Shown one piece after another: positions 52,730-62,371 of a stretch of DNA of 64,000 nucleotides (positions are counted from its first letter, which is position 1; each line of letters opens with the position of its first letter). A program made the translations under genes and the position numbers. The stretch comes from Syntrophotalea acetylenica (GTDB taxonomy: Bacteria > Desulfobacterota > Desulfuromonadia > Desulfuromonadales > Syntrophotaleaceae): the NCBI RefSeq assembly GCF_001888165.1, contig NZ_CP015455.1, positions 1-64,000 of the forward strand, read 5' to 3'. The notes under the pieces are model-generated. The model had not been told where the DNA came from. It searched no databases and saw only the letters and a program-made list of their open reading frames with translations.

Positions 52730-55314
52730 ATGACTCATAAAAAAACCACCCGGCCCCGACTCACCTGCTTTCTCGCAGCCTTGGGGATATTGCTTTGCGG
52801 TTTCACCCCTGCTGCCCTGGCGCTACCGCACCGCGTCCTGTTTATCAGTTCCTACAACCCGGGATTTCCCACCTTTTTCGATCAGGTTGAGGGGATGTCC
52901 AGACTGTTCCATCAGCACCGAATCCTTCTCGACATCGAATTCATGGATACCAAGCGGTTTCCTTCAGAGGAAAATCTTCACCTTTTCCGCAGAGCCCTGA
53001 CTTATAAGCTGTCCCACATCCGTGCTTACGACGCCATCATCGCGGGAGATGACAACGCCCTTAAGTTCGCCCTGACCGAACAGAGCCGGCTGTTCCGGGA
53101 TCTGCCCATCGTCTTTCTCGGCATAAACGATACCAGCCTGGCGCTGGAACAGAATCTCCATCCCCGCGTTACCGGCATCGCCGAAAAGGTTTCCATGAAA
53201 GAAACCCTGGCCCTCATGGCGAAACTGCACCCCGGAGCCAGGCGCATCGTAGCCATCGCCGACCCTACCACAACCGCGCAGGCGGATCTGCGTACCTTTT
53301 ACGCGGCCAGAACGTCGGTGCCCGAAATCAGCCTGGCCCATCTTTCGCTGGCGGACATGACATTCCAGACACTGGGTGAACGCCTGGCCGAACTGGGTAA
53401 GGATACCCTGGTGCTGCTGATTTCGGCCCACCAGGATCGGGAAGGCATCGGCCTGCCTTTCAGCGAGAGCCTGCAGTTCATCAACGCCCACCTTCCCCGG
53501 CCCCTCTATCACCTGTATTACCACGGCATGGGCGACGGAATTGTCGGCGGCAAGCTTCTCAGTCATGTAGACCAGGGAAAAAGCGCCGCCCGGATGGTGA
53601 TTGACATTCTCCATGGAAAGCCGGTTTCCCGCCTGCCGGTGCAGACCGGTATCCCTAACCGTTATGTTTTCGACTATCGCCAACTGCAGCGTTTCCAGGT
53701 GCCCATTGCCAGCCTTCCGGCCGACAGCACCATCCTTTACCGTCCTGCCTCCTTCTTCCGGACCTATCGCCAGGGGATCTGGGTGCTGGTCTGCCTTCTG
53801 GCCCTTGGAGGTGGCGTGGTGGTGCTGCTGCTGAGCCATTTGCGGCAGCGCCTTGAATCGGAAGAAGCGCTGAAAAAAAGCGAGGAACGGTTCCGCAGCA
53901 TTATTCATTTCTCTCCGATGGGCGTCTTGCAGTATCAGCTCGATGCATCCGATGACCTGGTGCTGACCGGCGTCAATGCCGCCGCCAGAAATATTCTGGG
54001 AGAGGGGCTCGATTCACTTGTCGGCAAAACCATTGAAGAGGCCTTTCCAAAGCTGATCGGGACCGAGGTTCCTGAGCAGTTTCGGCGCATCTGCTCCCTG
54101 GGCACGTCCTGGCACTGTCCTCAGATCAGCTACGAGGATTTTCCTATCAAAGGCACCTACGAAACCCGCGCGTTCCAGACGGGATCACGTAAAATGGCTT
54201 GTTTTTTCTGGGATATTTCGGAACGGACCCGGGCCGAGCAGGCCCTCAAAGAGGCGCTGGACAATGCCCGGAACGCCAGGCAGCAACTGGAGGCGATCCT
54301 CAAATCGGTCTCCGACGGCCTGTTGTTTACCGACCTGGACAACCGCATCATGTTGCTGAGCCGGTCGGCGGAAGAGATGTTGGGCGTTGCCCTTAATGAC
54401 ATCTTCGGCCTGCCCATCGGCCAGGTGATCCAGAACGACGTCCTTTGGGGGGGCTGCATTCGGTAGCCTTCGAAGACCAGGAGGAGACTTCGGTGACCAT
54501 AGGCCTGCCCGATAACCGCGATCATAAAACCCGGACCGTGCAGGCCAACATGGCTGCAGTGCGTAACGAGGAGGGGCTGAAGCGAGGCGTCATCACCCTG
54601 CTGCGGGATATCAGCCGCGAACGTGAGCTCGACCTTATGAAGACCGAGTTCATCTCCACCGCGGCCCATGAACTACGCACCCCATTGACAAGCGTTATCG
54701 GTTTCTCGGAAGTTCTGTTAAAACAGGGGGGATTCAATGAACAGCAGATGGAATTTCTTACTATCATTCATAAAAAAGCCGAAGTGCTGGGTAAGATTGT
54801 GGAAGACCTGCTTGATCTCGCTCGGGTCGACTCGGGCCAGATCATTCGCCTGAAAAAAGACTGGGCCAATATCGGCTCGATCCTGGAACGCTGCGTCTCC
54901 GACTACCGGAGAGCCTGCACGGACCATCATTTCAAAACCGTTCTCCCCGACGAAACGGTCTCCATGCTGGTGGATGACCGCAAGCTGTTTCAGGTCATGG
55001 AAAACCTGCTCAGCAACGCGGTGAAATTCTCCCCCTCCGGCAGCACCGTTCAGATCACCTGCCAACCCATGGAAACCGAGGTCCATATCGCCGTCAGCGA
55101 TCAGGGAATCGGCATGAACCCGGATCAGATCACTCGCATTTTCGACAAGTTTTACCGTGTGGACGCTTCCAATACGGCACGGGAGGGACTTGGGCTGGGC
55201 ATGGGCATTGTCAGAGGCATAGTCGAAGCACACCAGGGACGCATCTGGGTCAACAGCAAACCGGAGCGTGGCACAACCATTTCCTTCACCCTGCCGCGGT
55301 CAACACAAGAATAA
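52730..55314 (+). CDS. Sensor histidine kinase with periplasmic ABC_sub_bind-type domain and PAS domains; frame break at a seven-G tract
   Basis: ATG at 52730. N-terminal signal/anchor (LTCFLAALGILLCGF), then a periplasmic binding-protein-like sensor (residues about 35-340: VLFISSYNPGFPTFFDQVEG, AYDAIIAGDDNALKF, DLPIVFLGIND). One transmembrane helix (about 360-380), a PAS domain, a second PAS-like domain, then HisKA (TAAHELRTPLTSVIGFSEV) and ATPase. The frame breaks at GGGGGGG (54447-54453): the first frame stops at 54466; the second runs 54445-55314. One added G joins them into a protein of about 861 residues. Phase variation or base loss both fit. Confidence 0.85.
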
Positions 55315-55403
55315 TACAGTCATTTCCATGCAATCGATTCTTCAGCGCCGAGAAAGGCGGCACATTCGTGCCGCCCCACAAAACCCTTGCGAAAAGCATC
55401 CGG

Positions 55404-56261
55404 TCAGTCGCCAAACTGCTCCGCATAGGCTGCATCGTTGTACAGCCCTTCACCGTATTCAGCTGCGCCGCAGTCGCGGATTATCGTCTGGCCCTGCTCA
55501 GATGCGACATAATCGATGAATTTGGCGGCGATGGCTGCCCCCGGCGTAACGCCTTCCGGCTGACACAGGGCATGGTAGGTATTGACGATGAACTTGTCCC
55601 CTTTGAACAAAACCCTGAGTGCCGACATGTTATTTTTTTCTGCGATCCAGGTACTGCTGTCGGTCATGAAATATCCCCCCTCGTCGTTGGCACGCTGAAG
55701 GGTGGCGGTCATGAAGTCATTGGTGACGATATACCAGTCTCCCTCCGGTTTCACGCCAGCTTTTTCCCAAATGGCCAATTCTTTCTTGTGGGTACCGGAG
55801 TTGTCGCCCCGCGAAAAAAATCTGGTTTTGGCAGCCGCGATGCGGGCATAGGCATCAGCCGCGCTGGTTGCATTACCAATACCCGCAGGATCGGCCGCCG
55901 GACCGACGATAAAAAATTCATTGGATCCGATCAGGGTTCGTTTGACGGCCCACCCCTCTTCAACGGCCTGCTTTTCGGCGGCAGGGGCATGCACCATAAT
56001 CATATCCACCTGTTTTTCTTTCAGCAACTTCAGCGAGGCGCCGGATCCGGCCTTCTGCCATCTGAGTTGGGCATTTTCCTGCTCCGCAAAGGTTTCGCCG
56101 AGCACCTTGAGCAGACCCAACTCTCCGGGGCTGCCGGTTGCCAGGGTAAAAGCCTGGCTGCCATCGCCGTAAACGGCGGCGTACTGATTTCCGGCAATGG
56201 CAGTAGATACAAAGGCTGCCAGCGCCAGCCACAGGACGGAAAAAACAATTCTTCTTCTCAT
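55404..56261 (-). CDS. tupA: Tungstate/molybdate-binding protein, TupA-like
   Basis: 285 residues; ATG behind AAGGAGAAAAATCC. Signal peptide (MRRRIVFSVLWLALAAFV, cleavage near AIA-G). Family motifs: FTLATGSPGELGLLKVL, MIMVHAPAAEKQAVEEGW, FFIVGPAADPAGI and SRGDNSGTHKKE. A periplasmic oxyanion binder usually works with TupB (permease) and TupC (ATPase), but neither lies here. It is convergent with the hybrid kinase, so it could serve a permease elsewhere or act with that sensor. Confidence 0.85.
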   Translation of the reverse strand: MRRRIVFSVLWLALAAFVSTAIAGNQYAAVYGDGSQAFTLATGSPGELGLLKVLGETFAEQENAQLRWQKAGSGASLKLLKEKQVDMIMVHAPAAEKQAVEEGWAVKRTLIGSNEFFIVGPAADPAGIGNATSAADAYARIAAAKTRFFSRGDNSGTHKKELAIWEKAGVKPEGDWYIVTNDFMTATLQRANDEGGYFMTDSSTWIAEKNNMSALRVLFKGDKFIVNTYHALCQPEGVTPGAAIAAKFIDYVASEQGQTIIRDCGAAEYGEGLYNDAAYAEQFGD

Positions 56262-56684
56262 GGATTTTTCTCCTTAAAAAAATGGTTTTGTTTCGTCCTC
56301 CATCGGGCTTTCTTCGACGCTATATATTTAAACACATATCCTGTCAATTTCATTAACTGTACCGGATTCATTCTGGCAGGAAACCAGGCATGCTAAATGG
56401 TGTCTCCCTTGGAGTCTGCGCGGAGCAGGCCTCCAACAGTGCCACGAACCAGGATGCCCGGCCATCTCAGATCAGCCGTGCGGCGGGGCAGGTTTTGGGT
56501 AGAGAGAAGCCAGCTTGACGCGGTGGGGAGGGCACCTGACAGCTCACGAGAGGAAACGGCAAAAAAAGGGAAGCCTGTGACGATCCGGCGTTGCGATATG
56601 GACTGGCCAAAGCGTTCGTTGTTCCTGTGGAGACCATGGGCGGGCGGGAATGCAATCAACACCGCTTCTCCGGTCCGACACTGT
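56262..56684. other. 423-bp gap; no supported gene
   Basis: Frames on both strands (for example 56397-57059 plus and 56393-56857 minus) have no ribosome site or known motif, and overlap each other and the next gene. The AT-rich part near 56320-56340 may hold the tupA promoter. Confidence 0.45.
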
Positions 56685-57116
56685 TCAACGACCAGGCGCC
56701 CCGTTGTCCAGAACCCGGCACCGCAAACCGGCACTGCTGGCAGCGTAACCTGCATTGCCTTCATAGGAAACTTCGAGGGTCTGGCCTGGTCGCATCGCCA
56801 GGGCTCCGCGATAACCACAGGTCCTGGCACCCAGCTGCCACCGCTGACCGTCAGCATGCATCACACGCACGTCGGCCCAGACACTCTCGCGACCATCCAT
56901 GGTTATTTCCATAACCTGACCGGCGGCCAGATTGTGACGGGCATAAGAACCCTCCGGCTCCAGGCCACCGTGAGGGGCTTCATACAAAAAGACACTGACC
57001 GGACCGTCGCTCCAGAAGTTGTCCAGACGCAGGCAGTCCTCAGCGGCCCATGCCGGTGAAATCAACCATGAGCACACAAGCAACCCCCCTGCCAGCGTGC
57101 GTAAGATAGCTTTCAT
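56685..57116 (-). CDS. Secreted hypothetical protein
   Basis: 143 residues; ATG at 57116 behind TTCAGGAGACGGG. Signal peptide (MKAILRTLAGGLLVCSW, then AWA-A). Four Cys (EDCLRL, ARTCGY, RCRVL) allow disulfides. The mature part is beta-rich (VSVFLYEAPHGGLEPEG). No family recognised. Confidence 0.7.
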   Translation of the reverse strand: MKAILRTLAGGLLVCSWLISPAWAAEDCLRLDNFWSDGPVSVFLYEAPHGGLEPEGSYARHNLAAGQVMEITMDGRESVWADVRVMHADGQRWQLGARTCGYRGALAMRPGQTLEVSYEGNAGYAASSAGLRCRVLDNGAPGR

Positions 57117-57221
57117 TGCCCGTCTCCTGAAAAATAAGATTAATGACCATTTTCAGCGACATCATGCCTTTTTAACCGGACAGAGGCAACCCTTAACCCG
57201 CAGGCAAAAACGATCGTCTTT

Positions 57222-57249
57222 TTGACAACCGCGCGCGGGCTTTTAAACT
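57222..57249 (+). promoter_or_regulatory. Candidate sigma-70 promoter for nifU-nifS
   Basis: TTGACA (57222-57227), 16 nt, TAAACT (57244-57249), 70 bp before nifU. No sigma-54 box (GG-N10-GC type) was seen, so a housekeeping promoter is more likely than a nif-type one. Confidence 0.55.
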
Positions 57250-57318
57250 TCAAGAAACCACCGGGAACTGGCGCCGCCTTTTCGGCCAGGCGCCCCCGGC
57301 CCGCACACGGAGGAGCCT

Positions 57319-58164
57319 ATGTGGGATTATACCGATAAAGTCAAAGATCACTTTCTGCATCCGCGCAACGTCGGCGAGGTCGAGGACCCGGACGGCATCG
57401 GTGAGGTCGGCTCCCTGGCCTGTGGGGACGCCTTGCGCCTGACCTTCAAGCTCGATGGAGATGGCCGGATCAAGGATATCAAATTCAAAACCTTCGGCTG
57501 CGCCAGCGCCATCGCCTCTTCCTCTGCCTTGACGGAAATCGTCAAGGGCATGACTCTGGAAGAGGCGGAGAAGGTCAACAACCAGGACCTCGCCGAATTC
57601 CTCGGCGGCCTGCCGGAAGAAAAAATGCACTGCTCCGTCATGGGCAAGGAAGCTCTGGAGGCCGCCATCGCCAATTATCGGGGAGAGGCGGCAGTCAAGG
57701 AAGAATACGACATCGTCTGCAAGTGCTTTGGCGTCACCGACAAGGAAATTGAACGGGTGGCCAGGGAAAACCGCTTGACCACGGTAGCTCAGGTCACCGA
57801 TTTCACGAAAGCCGGTGGCGGCTGCCAGGCCTGCCACCCCAAAATCGAGGATATCCTGAAGAAACTGTGGGGCAGCAAAACGGCCGAGCCGGTGGAAGAG
57901 CGACTACCGAAAGGGAAAAAACTCTCCAATCTGCAAAAAATCCGCCTCATCGAGGAAACCCTGGAGCGGGAAATACTGCCGCCGATCCGCTCCGACGGCG
58001 GTGATCTGGAACTGATCGACATCGACGGCAGCAAGGTGCTGGTGGCGCTGCGCGGGACCTGCTCCTTCTGCCCGCAGGCAAACTTCACTCTCAAGCACTT
58101 CGTCGAAGCCAAGCTGCGTGAATTCGTGAGCCCTGAAATCGAGGTGGAGGAGGTAAAACCATGA
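57319..58164 (+). CDS. nifU: Full-length NifU iron-sulfur scaffold
   Basis: 281 residues; ATG behind ACGGAGGAGCC. Three parts: IscU-like (C35, C61, C105 with the SLACGD and CSVMG motifs), a BFD-like [2Fe-2S] domain (C134-x-C136-x32-C169-x2-C172), and a C-terminal Nfu domain with C248-x2-C251 (GTCSFCPQA). Scaffolds Fe-S clusters with NifS. In anaerobic deltaproteobacteria this pair is often the main housekeeping system, so nitrogen fixation is not implied. Stop overlaps the nifS start by 4 bp. Confidence 0.97.
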   Translation: MWDYTDKVKDHFLHPRNVGEVEDPDGIGEVGSLACGDALRLTFKLDGDGRIKDIKFKTFGCASAIASSSALTEIVKGMTLEEAEKVNNQDLAEFLGGLPEEKMHCSVMGKEALEAAIANYRGEAAVKEEYDIVCKCFGVTDKEIERVARENRLTTVAQVTDFTKAGGGCQACHPKIEDILKKLWGSKTAEPVEERLPKGKKLSNLQKIRLIEETLEREILPPIRSDGGDLELIDIDGSKVLVALRGTCSFCPQANFTLKHFVEAKLREFVSPEIEVEEVKP

Positions 58165-59384
58165 GAACCGTCTATCTCGACAACAACGCCACCACCCGCA
58201 CCGCTCCGGAAGTCGTCGAAGCGATGCTGCCGTTTTTCAGCGATCTGTACGGCAATCCTTCGAGCATGCACTTTTTTGGCGGCCAGGTAGCACGCTACGT
58301 TCAGGAGGCCAGGGAAAAAGTGGCCACCCTGATCGGCGCCCAGCCGGAAGAGATCGTCTTCACCAGTTGCGGAACCGAAAGCGACAATGCCGCCATCATG
58401 GGCACCCTGTACTCTTATCCGGAAAAAAAACATATCGTCATTACCCGGGTAGAACATCCGGCGGTACTGAACACGGCTCATCAACTGCAGGCACGCGGTT
58501 ATCGCGTCACTGACCTGGGCGTGGACCGCGAAGGCAGGCTTGACCTCGATGAGCTGCGCGCCGTTCTGACCGACGAAACCGCGCTGGTCAGCATCATGTC
58601 CGCCAACAACGAAACCGGCGTGTTGTTTCCGATCGATGAAATCGCTGCCATAACCCGCGCCCGCGGCATCCCTTTTCATACCGACGCCGTGCAATCCATC
58701 GGCAAGGTTCCCCTCGATCTGCGCAAAACCCCTATCGATATGCTATCCCTTTCAGGACACAAGCTGCATGCGCCCAAGGGGGTCGGCGCGCTTTACATCC
58801 GCAAGGGAACCCGCTTCGCCCCGTTTGTGGTTGGCGGCCATCAGGAAGGGGGGCGCCGCGGCGGCACGGAAAACGTCCCCTATATCGTCGGGCTGGGACG
58901 CGCCGCCCAGTTCGCCATGGAACATTTGAAACAGGAAAACACTCGCATCAGGACCCTGCGTGACCGCCTGGAGGCGGAACTGCTGAAAATCATCCCCAAT
59001 ACCATGGTCAACGGCGACAGCAAAAACCGACTACCCAACACCTGCAGCCTGAGCTTTGAATATGTGGAGGGGGAATCGATCCTCATGCTGCTCAGCGATG
59101 AGGGCATCTGCGCTTCGTCCGGTTCGGCCTGCACCAGCGGGTCCCTGCAGCCTTCCCATGTGCTGCGCGCCATGGGGGTGCCCTTCACTGCGGCCCACGG
59201 CTCGATCCGCTTCAGTCTGAGCGTCTACAATACCGACGAGGACATCGATCATGTCATCGCCGTTCTGCCGCCTGTCATTCAGCGGCTGCGGAATATCTCG
59301 CCTTTCTGGAAGGACTACCTGGAAGGCAAGCCGCTCAGCTCTTTTTTAACCGGCGGTGATATCACGCATCACGTCCATGGATAA
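58161..59384 (+). CDS. nifS: Cysteine desulfurase
   Basis: 407 residues. PLP lysine K201 (SGHKLHAPKG), substrate-site H99 in RVEHPAV, and catalytic C324 in CASSGSACTSG. Supplies sulfur to NifU. Fold type I aminotransferase. Followed by a terminator. Confidence 0.97.
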   Translation: MRTVYLDNNATTRTAPEVVEAMLPFFSDLYGNPSSMHFFGGQVARYVQEAREKVATLIGAQPEEIVFTSCGTESDNAAIMGTLYSYPEKKHIVITRVEHPAVLNTAHQLQARGYRVTDLGVDREGRLDLDELRAVLTDETALVSIMSANNETGVLFPIDEIAAITRARGIPFHTDAVQSIGKVPLDLRKTPIDMLSLSGHKLHAPKGVGALYIRKGTRFAPFVVGGHQEGGRRGGTENVPYIVGLGRAAQFAMEHLKQENTRIRTLRDRLEAELLKIIPNTMVNGDSKNRLPNTCSLSFEYVEGESILMLLSDEGICASSGSACTSGSLQPSHVLRAMGVPFTAAHGSIRFSLSVYNTDEDIDHVIAVLPPVIQRLRNISPFWKDYLEGKPLSSFLTGGDITHHVHG

Positions 59385-59409
59385 AGCCATGATCCCTCCC
59401 GTATCGCTG

Positions 59410-59440
59410 AAGCCCGCAGCTTGATGCCGCGGGCTTTTTA
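59410..59440 (+). terminator. Intrinsic terminator after nifS
   Basis: AGCCCGC (59411-59417) and GCGGGCT (59429-59435) followed by TTTTTA. The next 340 nt (59441-59782) is AT-rich, contains a perfect palindrome CAGGTGCACCTG (59593-59604), and otherwise shows no gene; it probably carries the promoter of the receiver-PilZ gene. Confidence 0.85.
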
Positions 59441-59782
59441 TCGCGCCGCCATTTAGATTTGCATCCCTTTTAAAAAAATATTTTCTAATTGGATTTTTCC
59501 TGTTTAAAACGTGTATGTTTATTTAATCCAATAGGGTGTTCCATAACATTAAAAATTCAGCTGTTTTTTTGCGGAGGGCAGCGTGACCAGCGCAGGTGCA
59601 CCTGGTATCGCGCCCCCAGGCCTTCATCGTAACCTGCCGGCTGAAATAAAACCTGCATGGATGGCGTGACACCTGGATCGCGACGTGGATCCGTATAAAA
59701 AATCAGGCCAACAGCTTGGCTATACGATCGGGATCTTTATACTTGTTAATATCATTCTGAAAACTTAAAACCGGAGGCTGAC

Positions 59783-60550
59783 ATGCCGGATATTCTTAGA
59801 ATCCTGATCACCCGCGACCTGCAGGCGATATTTGAAACGGATGGCGATTTTTCCCGCCAGGAGGGCCTTGCCCTGCTGGTGGCAGAGGATGGAGAACAAG
59901 CCTGGCGGGAACTCGATCTGATGCGCCCCAACCTGGTGATGATGGATATCAACGCCAAGGGCATGCCAGGAGATGAATTCTGCCGGCGGCTGCATCAGGA
60001 TCCCAAACGACGGCATATCCCCGTGGTTCTGATGGTGGAAAACCGCAACCCGCAAGAACTCGACCGCTGCCTTAAAGCACGCTGTGCGGATATTCTCTTC
60101 AAGCCGCTCAACCAGCACCTGCTGCTGGCATCGGCGCGGCGCATTCTTGGCCTGAAGTACCGTTCATACAAGCGTGTTCCCATGTGCCTTGCGATGCAAT
60201 ACAGCAGTTCCCCCTCGAGCATGCGTGACGGACTGTGCGTAAACCTGTGCTCGGGAGGCATGTTTGTCGAAACACGACATCTGCTTCCCGTGGAGCAAAT
60301 GCTGCAGATTGCCTTTACGCTGCCCGGCACAACCCGTAGAATTACCTGCAAGGCAAACGTGAACTGGGTCAACGAAGAACACAATCCCGTCAACAAAAAC
60401 CTGCCCACTGGTCTGGGGCTGCAGTTTCTGTCTCTCGAGCTGTCCGATCTGCTGAGCATTTGCCGCTATATCCGCAGGCGGTCTGTCCCGGCTGAAGTCG
60501 GAAAACCCTGCCGCACCAAAAACAGACCTCGACGGAATCGCCGTCCCTGA
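59783..60550 (+). CDS. Receiver-PilZ protein (c-di-GMP-linked response regulator)
   Basis: 255 residues; ATG behind CCGGAGG. An N-terminal receiver with phosphosite D55 (LVMMDINAKG) and K near 107 (DILFKPLN); one of the two acidic residues at its N-terminus is replaced (LITRDLQ). A C-terminal PilZ domain starts with RSYKR and contains VNLCSGGMFVE. The typical D/N-x-S-x-x-G reads N-L-C-S-G-G, with Cys in place of Ser, so c-di-GMP affinity may be altered. Output is likely motility or surface behaviour; no target gene here. Confidence 0.85.
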   Translation: MPDILRILITRDLQAIFETDGDFSRQEGLALLVAEDGEQAWRELDLMRPNLVMMDINAKGMPGDEFCRRLHQDPKRRHIPVVLMVENRNPQELDRCLKARCADILFKPLNQHLLLASARRILGLKYRSYKRVPMCLAMQYSSSPSSMRDGLCVNLCSGGMFVETRHLLPVEQMLQIAFTLPGTTRRITCKANVNWVNEEHNPVNKNLPTGLGLQFLSLELSDLLSICRYIRRRSVPAEVGKPCRTKNRPRRNRRP

Positions 60551-60574
60551 TCGAACCTGCCTGATGTCCTTCCA

Positions 60575-62371
60575 TCATGCGCGCGAAGGCTTTGGCGCCG
60601 ACGCACCGTTGAGATCCAGGTGCTGCAGGGACCAAAGTCGCGCATAGCGACCGTTTTGAGCCAGCAACTGGCCGTGGGTGCCGGTTTCCCGTATGCAGCC
60701 CCGGTGCAGCAGTACGATCATGTCGGCCTTCTGCACGGAGCGCAACCGGTGGGCGATAACCAGCAGTGTGCGACCGGAACGCAGTTTTTCCAGGACCTGA
60801 TGAACCCTTTCTTCGCTGGCGGCGTCGAGACGGCTGGTCGCCTCGTCGAACAGCAGAATCGAAGGATCACCAACCAGGGTGCGCGCCACACACAGCAACT
60901 GACGTTCCCCTGCCGACAAATTGCGGCCGCGTTCCTGCAGCATCCCCTGCATCCCACCCAGCCGGGATACGGCTTTCCAGGCACCGCAATCCTCCAGCAA
61001 CGCCTGCAGTCGCCCATCGGACAGATGCCCCAGCGGGTCGAGGTTTTCCCGCACGGTTCCGGCAAACAGAAACGGTTCCTGGGAAACCCACCCGATACGG
61101 CGCCGCACTTCCGCCGGATCCATTTCGGCGAGGTTCACGCCATCGAGCAGAATGCGTCCCGCCGTTGGCTCGTAGAACCGCAGCAACAGTCTTCCCAGGG
61201 TGGTTTTGCCGCTGCCCGTGTCTCCGACAATGCCTATCATCTGCCCCGCCGCGAAGCGAATATCGAGGTCCGCCAGCACCGGTTGCTGCCCATCATAGGA
61301 AAAAGATACATGGTCAAACCGCAAATCACCCACGCCGCCGGGCACAGACAGCTGCCGCCCTCCTGGTTCGGAGGGCTGATCGAGAAGTTCAAAAATCCGT
61401 TCAAGGGAGGCGTTGCTGGCCTGCAACAGGGAATAGTGGCTGCTGAGCTTGCGCAGAGGGGCAAAAAATCGCTGCACATACTCCAGAAACGCCACCAGGG
61501 TACCGAAACTGGCCACTCCCTGTAAAACCGAAAACCCGCCACGCCATAAAACCCCGGCGACAGCCAGGGCGGCAAGAGCCTCCAGGGCGCTGAACAGGAA
61601 CACATCCCAGCGAATAGCGCCAAAATTACTGACCCGATATGCCTCCTGCAGATGATCAAATTCATTCAGGGTTCGCGCCTGCTGGCCGAACAGACGCACC
61701 GTCGATATGCCGGCGATACGTTCCGCAAGATAGCCATTAAGCTCGGCCAGCCGGGATCTGACCTGGCGCATGGCTTGCCGCATGCGCCTTCGAAACAGCA
61801 GCAGCACCACTCCCAACAGCGGCAGAAGGGCAAAGCACACGCCGGTCAGCATCGGACTCAGCCACAACATGGCAATCACCACGAACAGCAGGGAAAAGAC
61901 CTCGCCGAAGGCTGACGCCACACCCGACGCGAAAAGCTCCCCAACATTCTCCACATCGCTGGTGAGGCGTGTTACCAGACGTCCGGAGGGCTGCCGGTCA
62001 AAAAAGCGCGCCGGCAACCGCAGCAAATGCCGGAACCCCCGACTGCGAAGCTCGGCGGTTATTTTCTGCCCGACGCCCTGTGCCAGATAGCCCTGCCAGA
62101 AACCGATCAGGCTTTCGGCACAGGCGGCAGCCAGAAACAGCAAGGCGATGTTTCCCAATCCCTGCAGTTGACCGAGGACGATATGCCGGTCGATGGCGAT
62201 TTTAAGCAGAAAGGGTTGAATCAGGCGTGCTGCCGATGCCAACGGCAGTAGAATCACAGCCCCGGTCGCCGATACACGATAGGGATGAATGAGCCTCATG
62301 AAACGCCGGAACAGGGACCAGTCCAGATGCCTTCCGGTGATTTCATCCATGTCGAACATGCCGCGCTTCAC
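60575..62371 (-). CDS. ABC exporter half (MdlB-like), membrane plus ATPase domain
   Basis: 598 residues from a GTG at 62371, seven bases after GGAGG and overlapping the preceding stop by 4 bp. Six hydrophobic helices in about residues 20-310, then an ATPase: Walker A GDTGSGKTTLG, signature LSAGERQL, Walker B SILLFDEATS with the catalytic Glu intact. Pairs with the upstream gene as a heterodimeric exporter. Substrate unknown. Confidence 0.92.
   Translation of the reverse strand: MKRGMFDMDEITGRHLDWSLFRRFMRLIHPYRVSATGAVILLPLASAARLIQPFLLKIAIDRHIVLGQLQGLGNIALLFLAAACAESLIGFWQGYLAQGVGQKITAELRSRGFRHLLRLPARFFDRQPSGRLVTRLTSDVENVGELFASGVASAFGEVFSLLFVVIAMLWLSPMLTGVCFALLPLLGVVLLLFRRRMRQAMRQVRSRLAELNGYLAERIAGISTVRLFGQQARTLNEFDHLQEAYRVSNFGAIRWDVFLFSALEALAALAVAGVLWRGGFSVLQGVASFGTLVAFLEYVQRFFAPLRKLSSHYSLLQASNASLERIFELLDQPSEPGGRQLSVPGGVGDLRFDHVSFSYDGQQPVLADLDIRFAAGQMIGIVGDTGSGKTTLGRLLLRFYEPTAGRILLDGVNLAEMDPAEVRRRIGWVSQEPFLFAGTVRENLDPLGHLSDGRLQALLEDCGAWKAVSRLGGMQGMLQERGRNLSAGERQLLCVARTLVGDPSILLFDEATSRLDAASEERVHQVLEKLRSGRTLLVIAHRLRSVQKADMIVLLHRGCIRETGTHGQLLAQNGRYARLWSLQHLDLNGASAPKPSRA

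Noticed and set aside
56397-57059. 220-codon plus-strand frame and 154-codon minus-strand frame (56393-56857)
   Set aside because: No ribosome site, no known motif, and they overlap each other and the secreted protein at 56685-57116.
57319-59384. nifU-nifS as part of a nitrogen-fixation cluster
   Set aside because: No nifHDK or nif regulator nearby and no sigma-54 promoter seen; housekeeping Fe-S assembly is more likely.
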